Positions 51,498 through 60,386 of a stretch of DNA of 64,000 bases are shown here, in pieces; the first letter of the stretch is position 1, and each line of letters begins with the position of its first letter. The DNA is taken from contig DGQP01000005.1 of the NCBI GenBank assembly GCA_002400415.1, positions 530,266 to 594,265 on the forward strand, in the 5' to 3' direction. Origin of the DNA: Chitinophagaceae bacterium UBA4411. Lineage in GTDB: Bacteria > Bacteroidota > Bacteroidia > Chitinophagales > Chitinophagaceae. Position numbers and translations under genes: made by a program. The notes beneath the pieces were generated by a model. It had not been told where the DNA came from, made no database searches, and saw only the letters and a list, made by a program, of their open reading frames with translations.

Positions 51498-51908
51498 ATG
51501 GTTTACTTGACAAGAACAGAACATTTCAATGCGGCCCACAAGTTGTACAACCCCAACTGGACTCCTGAAAAAAATGACGAAGTATTTGGTAAATGTGCCA
51601 ACCAGAACTGGCACGGGCATAATTACGAATTATTAGTCACAGTAAAAGGCAAGCCCGATCCGGATACTGGTTTTGTCTTCGATGTAAAACGGCTCAGCAT
51701 TATTATCAAAGAGCATATTATTGAGAAACTGGATCACCGCAACCTGAATGTGGACGTTGATTTCATGAAAGGTCAAATGTGCAGTACAGAGAACCTGGCA
51801 ATAGCTATCTGGCAGCAACTGAAGCCGCATTTACCGGCCGGAGTACAGTTGCACGCAATTAAATTGTATGAAACGCCCCGTATTTACGTGGAATACGCCG
51901 GGGAGTGA
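51498..51908 (+). CDS. 6-pyruvoyl/6-carboxy-tetrahydropterin synthase family, copy 1
   Basis: The 136-residue T-fold enzyme has the zinc site HFNAAH (His14) and HGHNY (His39, His41) and catalytic Cys33 in FGKC. The spacing C-x5-HGHNY resembles eukaryotic-type 6-pyruvoyl-tetrahydropterin synthase (C..PNxHGHNY), not the C-x3-HGH of E. coli QueD. C-terminal YETPRIYVEY is the usual active-site Glu/Thr region. It uses 7,8-dihydroneopterin triphosphate, the FolE product; folE is two genes downstream. So tetrahydropterin synthesis is favoured over preQ0, but not proven. Confidence 0.88.
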   Translation: MVYLTRTEHFNAAHKLYNPNWTPEKNDEVFGKCANQNWHGHNYELLVTVKGKPDPDTGFVFDVKRLSIIIKEHIIEKLDHRNLNVDVDFMKGQMCSTENLAIAIWQQLKPHLPAGVQLHAIKLYETPRIYVEYAGE

Positions 51909-52022
51909 TACCGGCTTTCCTGAACTATTTTTTTCTTTACCTGTTGTATCTCCGGCAGCCGGTTTTGTCTTTTACCGGACATTTACCGGCGGGAGGTTCT
52001 GTTTATTTCGTAATTTGAATAC

Positions 52023-52436
52023 ATGAGCAAAAAAGTCGCGGTTTTCAGAAGAGAACATTTTAATGCAGCACATCGTTTGTTTAATCCGGGTTGGGATGAA
52101 GCCACAAACGAAAAAGTATTTGGCAAATGTGCTCTACCGAATTATCATGGGCATAATTACGAACTGGAAGTAAAAGTTGTGGGTAGGCCGGATAAAAAAA
52201 CAGGCTATGTAATGGACCTGAAAGAACTCAGCGATTTGGTAAAAAGAGAAATCCATTCCCGTTTTGATCATAAGAACCTGAACCTGGATACGGAAGAATT
52301 CAAAGAACTAAATCCGACAGCTGAGAATATTGTTATCATTATTTATGATTTGCTGCGTCCGCATATTGATAAAGAAAAAGACTTGCAGATCCGGTTGTAT
52401 GAAACACCAAGAAATTTTGTTGAATACCCGGCCTGA
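52023..52436 (+). CDS. 6-pyruvoyl/6-carboxy-tetrahydropterin synthase family, copy 2
   Basis: The 137-residue paralogue of the preceding gene has Cys36 in FGKC, CALPNYHGHNY (His42, His44) and HFNAAH (His17), again with C-x5-HGHNY spacing and all catalytic residues intact. It lies 114 bp after copy 1 and 33 bp before folE. The two copies differ enough (for example ANQNW versus ALPNY) that this is an old duplication, and they may have split between related reactions. Keeping both active sites argues for two functions. Confidence 0.88.
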   Translation: MSKKVAVFRREHFNAAHRLFNPGWDEATNEKVFGKCALPNYHGHNYELEVKVVGRPDKKTGYVMDLKELSDLVKREIHSRFDHKNLNLDTEEFKELNPTAENIVIIIYDLLRPHIDKEKDLQIRLYETPRNFVEYPA

Positions 52437-52469
52437 GTAATTTATAAACGAACTAAGGAATTAAACGTT

Positions 52470-53066
52470 ATGGCATATAAAAAAACTGAACAATACGATG
52501 AGCAGACAACCTCCGGGCTCATCAAAAGTTATAAGGAAGCTATTGGTTTGCTTGGTGAAGATCCCGAAAGAGAGGGATTGCTGAAAACACCGGAACGGAT
52601 GGCAAAAGCAATGCAATACCTTACTCAAGGCTACCAGCTGGACGCACATGCCATTCTTGATTCGGCCAAGTTTCATGAACCGGTCAGTGAAATGATCGTG
52701 GTGAAAGATATTGAACTGTACAGTATGTGCGAACATCATATGCTTCCTTTTTTTGGGAAGGCGCATGTGGCCTATATCCCTAATGGCTGGATAACAGGTC
52801 TGAGCAAAATTGCCCGGGTGGTGGATGTTTATGCACGCCGCATGCAGGTGCAGGAGAGATTAACCGTGCAGATTATGGATGCAATCAAGGAAACGCTAAA
52901 CCCCATGGGTGTGGCTGTGGTGATCGAAGCACAGCATTTGTGCATGATGATGCGGGGGGTGCAAAAGCAAAACTCCACCACCACCACTTCTGCTTTTGAC
53001 GGAGAATTTCAAAAAAATTCGACCCGGAGTGAGTTTTTGAAGCTGATTACCGCCCGTCTCAGCTGA
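52470..53066 (+). CDS. folE: GTP cyclohydrolase I
   Basis: The 198-residue enzyme converts GTP to 7,8-dihydroneopterin triphosphate, the first step for folate and tetrahydropterins. The zinc site is Cys87, His90 (CEHH) and Cys158 (HLCMMMRG). GLSKIARVVDVYARRMQVQERLT is the family signature. It lies after two pterin synthase genes, which use its product. Length and motifs are canonical. Confidence 0.96.
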   Translation: MAYKKTEQYDEQTTSGLIKSYKEAIGLLGEDPEREGLLKTPERMAKAMQYLTQGYQLDAHAILDSAKFHEPVSEMIVVKDIELYSMCEHHMLPFFGKAHVAYIPNGWITGLSKIARVVDVYARRMQVQERLTVQIMDAIKETLNPMGVAVVIEAQHLCMMMRGVQKQNSTTTTSAFDGEFQKNSTRSEFLKLITARLS

Positions 53067-53154
53067 TTATCAGCAATATTCTTAATTAATGCCACAAAGA
53101 TTTTTCTAATTAAAAGCTTTGCGGCATTTTTGTTTGGATTAACTACCACCAAGA

Positions 53155-54045
53155 ATGAAACATGCATACATCTTTCCCGGGCAGGGCTCGCAATTTCCGG
53201 GAATGGGAAAAGAACATTATGAGAATAGTGCTTTTGCAAAGAAATTATTTGAGCAGGCCAATGATGTGCTGGGTTTTCGCATTTCTGATATCATGTTCAA
53301 CGGAACAGAAGAGGACCTGAAACAAACCAATGTAACACAACCTGCTGTTTTCTTACATTCTGTTATTACCTACCGTAGTATTGAAAGTGCATCGCCGGAT
53401 ATGGTGGCAGGTCATTCCCTTGGAGAATTTTCTGCATTAGTGGCCAATGGCACTTTAAGTTTTGACGATGCATTGTCACTGGTTTCTATCAGGGCCAAAG
53501 CCATGCAAAAGGCCTGCGAAATGACGCCTTCTACTATGGCGGCTGTGTTAGCGCTGGCTGACGATAAAGTGGAAGCAATTTGTGCTGAAGTCCAAAGCGA
53601 AACCGGGGAAATAGTTGTTCCTGCTAATTATAACTGCCCCGGTCAATTGGTGATCAGCGGCTCAATAAAAGGAATAGAGATTGCCTGCGAAAGAATGAAA
53701 GCTGCAGGTGCCAAAAGAGCATTGGTATTGCCGGTAGGTGGCGCTTTTCACTCACCATTAATGGAGCCTGCCCGGGATGAATTGGCGGCAGCCATCGGAG
53801 CTACTAAATTTCATACTCCGACCTGTGCTGTCTACCAGAATGTAGCCGCAAAAGCGGTTATGGATAAAGAAGAGATCAAGCAAAACCTGATCGACCAGCT
53901 GACCGGTGCTGTCCGCTGGACACAGAGTGTGCAATCAATGATTGCTGATGGCGCATCTGCTTTTACAGAAGCCGGCCCTGGTAAAGTACTGCAGGGTCTT
54001 GTATTAAAAATTGATAAAGCCATGCAGGTAAGCGGGGTGAGCTGA
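53155..54045 (+). CDS. fabD: Malonyl-CoA:ACP transacylase
   Basis: The 296-residue enzyme loads malonyl groups onto acyl carrier protein for fatty acid synthesis. The active site is Ser88 in GHSLGEFSA with His199 in GGAFHSPLME, and the N-terminal PGQGSQFPGMG oxyanion motif is present. No other fab gene is adjacent. It converges with the LytTR gene. Confidence 0.96.
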   Translation: MKHAYIFPGQGSQFPGMGKEHYENSAFAKKLFEQANDVLGFRISDIMFNGTEEDLKQTNVTQPAVFLHSVITYRSIESASPDMVAGHSLGEFSALVANGTLSFDDALSLVSIRAKAMQKACEMTPSTMAAVLALADDKVEAICAEVQSETGEIVVPANYNCPGQLVISGSIKGIEIACERMKAAGAKRALVLPVGGAFHSPLMEPARDELAAAIGATKFHTPTCAVYQNVAAKAVMDKEEIKQNLIDQLTGAVRWTQSVQSMIADGASAFTEAGPGKVLQGLVLKIDKAMQVSGVS

Positions 54046-54075
54046 TGCTGCAATTATCAGTTTTATAATATACCG

Positions 54076-54390
54076 TCATGCAATCATTTTCCTGAATGCA
54101 TTTTTTTTCCTGCGGCTTATTTGTAACTGGTCTCCGTTTACCAGTGTAAGCTTATTATCCAGTGAAACTTCTGAGATAAAGCGCCTGTTCACAATATGGG
54201 TACGGTGTATCCTGCAGAAAGAATCGTCCGGCAATTTTTTTTCAAACCAGTGTAATACCTTGGCTACTGTTAATGGATATTCATTAGCAAAATAAATCTT
54301 ACAGTAACTGCTGTTAGCTTCTACCCGGATGATATTTTGGGGCATTACCACTTTCATACCCCTGTTGGTGGGAATCAATAATTGGTTCAT
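54076..54390 (-). CDS. Stand-alone LytTR DNA-binding protein
   Basis: The 104-residue protein is only a LytTR domain: IIRVEANSSYCKIYFAN, VAKVLHWFEKKLPDDSFCRIHRTHIVNRRFI, LVNGDQLQISRRKK. LytTR domains bind DNA repeats and usually follow a receiver; here none is fused. It lies directly downstream of the giant RHS gene on the same strand, 53 bp away across a hairpin, so it may regulate this locus or be read from the same transcript. Its target is unknown. Confidence 0.85.
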   Translation of the reverse strand: MNQLLIPTNRGMKVVMPQNIIRVEANSSYCKIYFANEYPLTVAKVLHWFEKKLPDDSFCRIHRTHIVNRRFISEVSLDNKLTLVNGDQLQISRRKKNAFRKMIA

Positions 54391-54407
54391 ATGCTTATGG
54401 GTTTGAA

Positions 54408-54439
54408 TTGTCTTTCCCGGTATCGGCCGGGAAAGACAA
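54408..54439 (-). terminator. 13-bp hairpin between the RHS gene and the LytTR gene
   Basis: TTGTCTTTCCCGG (54408-54420) and CCGGGAAAGACAA (54427-54439) are exact complements with a 6-nt loop. No U-run follows on the leftward transcript, so it may act as an attenuator or a processing/stability element rather than a full terminator. Confidence 0.55.
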
Positions 54440-54443
54440 TATT

Positions 54444-57400
54444 TTATTTTAAAATGGTGAGTGTAAAGCCGCTGTTAACAGTTCCGGAAGCACCAGGCCT
54501 GAACCGCAATGTTCGGATGCTGACATTAGAATTTACCTGCGGATAGTTGGGTTTGCCGCCGTCAACGATCACATCGGTATTTTCATCAGGCAGGCTGTTA
54601 CAACTCCAGTTTGCCGGGTCTTCCCAGGCAGTACTGACAGTGCCTTCCCATGTCATTCCAAATTTTAACAGGAATATTGTGCTGTAATTATTGCTGTTTA
54701 CGATGCAGCGGTACTGGTAGCCATACATAGATGACGATGCATTACTGATGCTGAGCAGGGATGTGCCTGTACCATTGTATACTCCTCCGTCTGTAATGTT
54801 TGTAAAACCGGATCCTGTATCCACCTGCCATTGATAACTGGTGCCAGGAAGCCCGGAATCAAATGTTATATTCCCGTCCGGGCAAATGATATACTCGCCA
54901 TTCTTAACGAAGATGCTATCTGCCAGTTTTAGCACTTCAATATTCCCGGTACTGTCAGCAGCTGTTATATAAAACCTGTACAGGTGATCTGCAACACCTG
55001 TAAATGTGGTGTCGGTTCCGCGGAAATTAGCTACATATAATTCGGGAGCACCGCCATTATCTGAAACATAGATGGAAAACCATTTCACGCCTGAACCACC
55101 CGGATCGTCAATGCCGGTATAGCTGATCGTTATTTCTGTATTGATCGTACTGTCCGGCAGGTTACTGATACTGCTGACCGGCGGAAACGCATCAATCGTA
55201 TTTCTTTCAATATTGGTCGGGATGGTATCATTGCTATCAAACATGATATCGGCCCTTGCGAGTATTGAATCCAGTGTTTGTGCCGTGGTAACCGGCTTAA
55301 TACTGAAGTTAACAAAGCCATGTCCCGATGTATTATTCAAACTATCCTGGCGGAGCAGGAAGCCCTTTAGCGGATCTGCCGGTGGCAGCAATGTAACCGG
55401 ATCAATAGATTGAAATTCCCAGAAGGCCTGGTTGTTCTGCACATCATAGCCCGCAGTTATATCTACATATAACCCGAGTGAATCCCTGCAATCCAGCCGC
55501 TGGTAATAAGAAGATGTGGAGGGCGGTACTGAAAACGTAAGACTGTTAAAGCCGAAACTTCCTAACTGGAAAGTAGCGGCATCCATTTTTTCATGTGCTG
55601 GTGCAATTACTTTTACATATTTGGCGGGAGCACCTGCAGACTTATCATTTTCAAATGTCACAGTATAAGGGAGCCTGTCGTTAATGCTTACCCAGTTCTT
55701 ATCAGGCATACCATCAGGGCCGATGATCTCGTTGGGATCCATTGATGTAATCGCCTCAATAATGGAAGTTATTAAATTGCCAATGATACGTATCGGGTTT
55801 TGAGTACCGCCACTTTGATCACAGGGGTCATTGGGCCTTCCCGGTTTGGGTGCCTTCCAGTGACCTCCTCCGCCATGAGATCCTTTTGCATCTACTTTGG
55901 CTTTGGCTTTTAAATAAGATTCCAGGTTGCCGGAAAACATCTGGTTGCGTTGTATTGCCTTTGTTTCCCAGTCAGCTGCATGTTCACCGGTATACCATTC
56001 AACACCTTTTGTAAATCCCGGCACGTCAAACCAATCTTGTTCCGCTGATTCGGATAATGATTGCCCGGTACCCATTTGCCATCCGAAGTTAACAGCTCCT
56101 TCTATGGCGAGCCCGCCGGCAAGGGCGGATAAAAGCCCGCCTAACCCTGCTTCTGCAACCAATGTTCCGCCGGAGAATGAACCAAAGGCGCCTCCGGCTT
56201 TTTCGAGGCCGAATTTGGATGCAATTCTTAACATATCCCCCTTAGGCATTGCATTTCCAAGAAGTTTGGCATTAGCCATGTTCAGCAGTGCATAACTGCC
56301 GACCGAGTTATATGAAAAGACCCCTATCACATACAATCCCATACCCGAATTCAGCCCCCCGCTTAACGTACTGATACTCGCATCTACCTTCTGACCATCT
56401 GTTGAACAGGGGTCATTCATTTTGTTATAGCTCTTGATTGTTCCGATAATATTTATCGGAGTAAGAACAAAACCAAGCCCGGTGGAGTTCAGGAATTTTA
56501 AGGTTCCGTTATACATCTGGCCACCCAAGCCTAACTCAAGCGGCATCTCAGCTACCCTGAGTAATTGCCCTCCTTTCTGGCTTGTAGCGATATATTGCTG
56601 AACTCCCGGTGATACTTCGGACAGCAGCGGGGAGATACTATTGGCGTTACCAACGGTATTCCCGATAAGATCCATAATTGTTGAAAGTATACCATCTTCA
56701 AGCCCCAATATATCTATCCCGTTGGCGGGGTTATTATGCACATACTGATACATACCCATGCCATCTGCATAGCCAAGAAGGTCCCGCTGATTGAACAGGC
56801 CGGTTTCGGGATTATACTCCCGGAAGAAGAATTTATACCTGCCAGTGGCGCTGTCATACACCTGGCCGGTAAAACCAAAACGATTGCCTGCCAAAGAGCC
56901 GGGCAACGGGTTATTAAGCGAATCATAAATGTTCATTTTGCCATACACATCATATACGTATTTTTCCAGCAACCTTCCCTGCTGGTTGCTGATGGCTTCC
57001 ACCGAATTCAGTTCATTCTGGTGATAAAAGAATTGAGTACTATTTTTCTCGTTTACCACCGGGGTAAGAAAACCGGAGAAAATGGTTTTGTTTAAAACGG
57101 TGCCGGAAGCATTATCTCTTTCCTCTATCGGTGATAGCCCTGAGAATGTATAGTCCAGCACGGTCCCGTTCTGGTTTTTCCGGACCCTCCTGTGCAGGGC
57201 ATCATATTGATAGGAGAGTACGTTGCCGGGTGATGAAGAATCTTTAACCAGTCTCCCTTCTGCGTCATAACTTTTGTAAAACTGCCCGTCATAAGTCAGG
57301 TTGCCATTATTATCATACATGAAGTTGATATTCTGTGTGCCATTATTACTATTTACAAGCTGGTTCAGGTTATTGCTGGTATAAGTTGTACTTATTCCAT

Positions 57401-60350
57401 TTAAGTTCGCAGCTATTCTGTTCCCAAGGGCATCATAAGTATAACTGTTTTCAACTACAGGTGTTTCGCCAATAATCCCTCTTTTATAATTCGTTAACCT
57501 GCGCCCGTTGTCATAAGTAAACTGTTCTGACCTTCCGGGATCATTCAGATGGTCAACCGAGGTCTTATGCCGCTCGTTATTATAGAAGAAGTTACTGTTC
57601 TGTATCAGGCCGCCGCCTGTGGAAATGTTGCTCAGCCGGTTGGCAAAATCATATTGATAAGAAGTGGTTACTCCGTTAGCCATCGTTTTTGAAACAAGCT
57701 GCCCGGCATTATTGTACTGGTAGCTTACCAGCACTGCATTGTTTTTTGTGATACTGGTAATGTGATTACGGGTATCGTACGTTTTTGCAACAATCGTATT
57801 GTCAGGATAAGTTATCGTTTGTATCCGGCCGGCAACATTATAGTTATAGTTCACAGTTCTGCCACCAAATGTTTCAGAAGTGATCCTGTTCAACGCATCG
57901 TATGTTAAAGCAACTGTTCCCGTATTATTGGTGGCAGTAAGTACACGACCCAGCGCATCATATGTATATGTATAGACCTGGCCATCCGGCAGGGTTTTAG
58001 AGATTACCCTGTTCAGCGTATCGTATATATAGTTAATTGTGGTCCCGTTTGCTACCCTCCGGGCAATGATATTAGATTTATTATCATAGGTGTTCTCTAT
58101 ATACCTGCCATCAGGATAAGTTACCCGTTTCAGCCGGTTAAGATTGTCATAGATGTAGCTGCTGGTATTATTGTTCTGATCTTTCAGGGCGGTAAGGTTT
58201 CCTTCTGCATCATAAAAAGGAGTAACTGTATTCCCGTTGTTGTCGGTCATCGTTTTAATCCGGTCAAGGCTGTCGTAAGTATAAACGGAAGTGAATCCGT
58301 TCCTGTCGGTTACAGTTGTAACATTTCCATTATTATCATAGCCAAGTGTGTACGAATTGTTCAGGGGGTCTGTAATTTTCCTGATCCGGTTCAGGTTGTC
58401 ATACTCAACTGCATAAGCAGCCCCGCTGCTATTGGTAAACCCTGTGATATTACTGTTTTTGTCGTAGGTAAGAGACAAAACCATACCCGTTAAATCAGTG
58501 ACAGAAGTGACCCTGTTCAAACCATCATAGCTGTAGTTTAACAGTTGCCCATTGGGCATATTTAATGACGTGGGATTGCCGTTTGCATCATAACCGACAG
58601 ACAATATATTACCTTCCGGATCGGTCAGTTTTTTCAACCGGTTCCTGTTGTCGTATTCAAAATTGGCCTTGTTGCCAATGACATTGGTGATGCTTTTAAT
58701 ATTATTCATCGCATCATAGGTGACTTTTGTTTTTCCACCTTCCGGATTTGTTATTTGCACCAGCCGGTTGCTGGCGTCAAATGCCAGGTTACTTGTTTCG
58801 CTATTTTGATTGTTTAGCAAGACCGGGTTTCCTTCGGCATCATAGTTTAACTGAATAGTATTATTAATGGGATCAGTTATTTTTTTGAGCCGGCCCAGTA
58901 TATCAAACTCCAGGTTACTGGTGTTTCCCCTTGCATCGGAGAAAGAAAGCAAATTCCCTCTTGCATCAAATGCCAGTTGCGCTGTATAACCACCGGGGCC
59001 GGTAACATTTACAGGGTGACCGTACGGGTCATAATTATAAGTAAATGAATTGCCTTCAGGGTCAGTGCTGCCGGTAATGTCGCCATTGGCAGCATATGTG
59101 GCAGTATAAATAAGATTGCCGGGTTCTGTTAATTGGATAAGATTTCCTTTGCTGTCATAGCTCATTGATGTGGTGAAACCTTTCTCATCTGTGAAACTGG
59201 CTACTCTGTTGTAATCTTCGGTATATGTATATGCGACTGTATTACTCATGGCATCCGTCATCGTCAGCATATTTCCCCGGTTATCATAAGTAAAGGTTGT
59301 GACATTGCCTTTTGCATCCGTTTCCTTTACTTTATTGCCATTGTCATCAAATTCGAATTTCATATTGAACCCGCAACAGTTACCGGACATACTGCTGAGC
59401 CATTTTTTATCTCCCTGGTTTTTGAACTCGTATTTTGTTACCTGGTTGCTTCCTGTTTCCAGGTAATCTGTGACCATCGTGATAAGGGTGGAAGTATCGT
59501 AAGAAAAACTGATCCTTTTGTTACAACCAACTAATTCGCTGGTGGTGAAATTGCTGAAGTAAACGATATCAACTTTATTGTTGTTTTTGTCTGTAACTTC
59601 TTTCATCGGCCCATTGACGAGGTATGCATATTTTGTTGAATTGTTCAGCGGATCTTTTGCCTCCTTCAGGTTACCGGCGCCATCATATAAATAAGTAAAC
59701 GTCCGGGTTGGGGATGTCATGGCATCGGTTACAGCGGTAAGTTTTCCATTTGTGTAAGCAAGAGAAATACTTTGACCGGCACCATTCGTTAAGGAAGTAA
59801 GGAGTGTATCTGTATAAAGAAAGCTGATGAAATTCCCATTCGGCTCTTCCATCCTGGTAATACGCTTATGGGAATTGTTATCAAAAAAATAGGCCACTCC
59901 ATCTGTTTCCAATATTCTGTATTTGCCGGGCTGGTATTCCGTGAGATTGGTAAAGAATCCCCTTGGAGACAGGAAAGTACCCGCACCCGCAGTCCTGTAA
60001 CTGTCTTCCCTTCCATCTCCCCAGATAATGATCTTCCCTCCGGCAGTATCATTTTTATATCTGATATTGTAGTCAAAGCTCCAGCCGTTGCCATAGCCGT
60101 CATTCTTGTCAAAATTGAAACTGTTATAATGAAAGCTGATATTCATTGAGAAACCTCTCGCAGGAATGTACAGGTCATTACGGCTAAAGTAAAGATTGCC
60201 TGTAAGTGTATTCACCTGCAGACCCAGCGGACCTGTTTTGTTGGGAATGTTGATATTCTGCGCATTTGCATGAACAAGCGACACAAACCAAATTCCAATC
60301 AGCAAGAAGCTATTTGTAAATAAGCTCTGTTTATTCATTTTATTTTTCAT
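54444..60350 (-). CDS. Giant exported RHS/YD-repeat protein with long post-core extension
   Basis: The 1968-residue protein has a signal peptide ending HANAQ. The N-terminal shell-start region (GLQVNTLTGNLYFSRNDLYIPARG) is followed by dozens of YD repeats (about 190-1100; e.g. NLTEAxDPLNNTxY, YDNRGNMLTMTDA, YDALNRV). The RHS-associated core is near residues 1170-1215 (FFREYNPETGLFNQRDLLGYADG, YQYVHNNPANGIDILGL). In typical RHS toxins a short variable toxin follows; here ~750 more residues follow: a Gly/Ala-rich hydrophobic stretch (about 1390-1425), a DPNEIIGPDGMPDKNW domain (about 1535-1680), Ig-like strands and a WEGTVSTAWEDPANW module. No recognisable toxin or T9SS sorting domain is seen. 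Only 36 bp separate it from the CARDB giant upstream. Confidence 0.9.
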   Translation of the reverse strand: MKNKMNKQSLFTNSFLLIGIWFVSLVHANAQNINIPNKTGPLGLQVNTLTGNLYFSRNDLYIPARGFSMNISFHYNSFNFDKNDGYGNGWSFDYNIRYKNDTAGGKIIIWGDGREDSYRTAGAGTFLSPRGFFTNLTEYQPGKYRILETDGVAYFFDNNSHKRITRMEEPNGNFISFLYTDTLLTSLTNGAGQSISLAYTNGKLTAVTDAMTSPTRTFTYLYDGAGNLKEAKDPLNNSTKYAYLVNGPMKEVTDKNNNKVDIVYFSNFTTSELVGCNKRISFSYDTSTLITMVTDYLETGSNQVTKYEFKNQGDKKWLSSMSGNCCGFNMKFEFDDNGNKVKETDAKGNVTTFTYDNRGNMLTMTDAMSNTVAYTYTEDYNRVASFTDEKGFTTSMSYDSKGNLIQLTEPGNLIYTATYAANGDITGSTDPEGNSFTYNYDPYGHPVNVTGPGGYTAQLAFDARGNLLSFSDARGNTSNLEFDILGRLKKITDPINNTIQLNYDAEGNPVLLNNQNSETSNLAFDASNRLVQITNPEGGKTKVTYDAMNNIKSITNVIGNKANFEYDNRNRLKKLTDPEGNILSVGYDANGNPTSLNMPNGQLLNYSYDGLNRVTSVTDLTGMVLSLTYDKNSNITGFTNSSGAAYAVEYDNLNRIRKITDPLNNSYTLGYDNNGNVTTVTDRNGFTSVYTYDSLDRIKTMTDNNGNTVTPFYDAEGNLTALKDQNNNTSSYIYDNLNRLKRVTYPDGRYIENTYDNKSNIIARRVANGTTINYIYDTLNRVISKTLPDGQVYTYTYDALGRVLTATNNTGTVALTYDALNRITSETFGGRTVNYNYNVAGRIQTITYPDNTIVAKTYDTRNHITSITKNNAVLVSYQYNNAGQLVSKTMANGVTTSYQYDFANRLSNISTGGGLIQNSNFFYNNERHKTSVDHLNDPGRSEQFTYDNGRRLTNYKRGIIGETPVVENSYTYDALGNRIAANLNGISTTYTSNNLNQLVNSNNGTQNINFMYDNNGNLTYDGQFYKSYDAEGRLVKDSSSPGNVLSYQYDALHRRVRKNQNGTVLDYTFSGLSPIEERDNASGTVLNKTIFSGFLTPVVNEKNSTQFFYHQNELNSVEAISNQQGRLLEKYVYDVYGKMNIYDSLNNPLPGSLAGNRFGFTGQVYDSATGRYKFFFREYNPETGLFNQRDLLGYADGMGMYQYVHNNPANGIDILGLEDGILSTIMDLIGNTVGNANSISPLLSEVSPGVQQYIATSQKGGQLLRVAEMPLELGLGGQMYNGTLKFLNSTGLGFVLTPINIIGTIKSYNKMNDPCSTDGQKVDASISTLSGGLNSGMGLYVIGVFSYNSVGSYALLNMANAKLLGNAMPKGDMLRIASKFGLEKAGGAFGSFSGGTLVAEAGLGGLLSALAGGLAIEGAVNFGWQMGTGQSLSESAEQDWFDVPGFTKGVEWYTGEHAADWETKAIQRNQMFSGNLESYLKAKAKVDAKGSHGGGGHWKAPKPGRPNDPCDQSGGTQNPIRIIGNLITSIIEAITSMDPNEIIGPDGMPDKNWVSINDRLPYTVTFENDKSAGAPAKYVKVIAPAHEKMDAATFQLGSFGFNSLTFSVPPSTSSYYQRLDCRDSLGLYVDITAGYDVQNNQAFWEFQSIDPVTLLPPADPLKGFLLRQDSLNNTSGHGFVNFSIKPVTTAQTLDSILARADIMFDSNDTIPTNIERNTIDAFPPVSSISNLPDSTINTEITISYTGIDDPGGSGVKWFSIYVSDNGGAPELYVANFRGTDTTFTGVADHLYRFYITAADSTGNIEVLKLADSIFVKNGEYIICPDGNITFDSGLPGTSYQWQVDTGSGFTNITDGGVYNGTGTSLLSISNASSSMYGYQYRCIVNSNNYSTIFLLKFGMTWEGTVSTAWEDPANWSCNSLPDENTDVIVDGGKPNYPQVNSNVSIRTLRFRPGASGTVNSGFTLTILK

Positions 60351-60386
60351 ATTCCTGTTTGAAGGTGAACTACTTTTTACCCGTTT

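Noticed and set aside
51371..51568. A 65-codon rightward frame before the first pterin synthase gene
   Set aside because: It overlaps the pterin synthase start in another frame and has no conserved-looking sequence.
60351..60386. A frameshift or assembly error splitting one giant gene into two
   Set aside because: The upstream frame ends at a natural domain boundary and the downstream frame begins with a full signal peptide, so two real genes are more likely.
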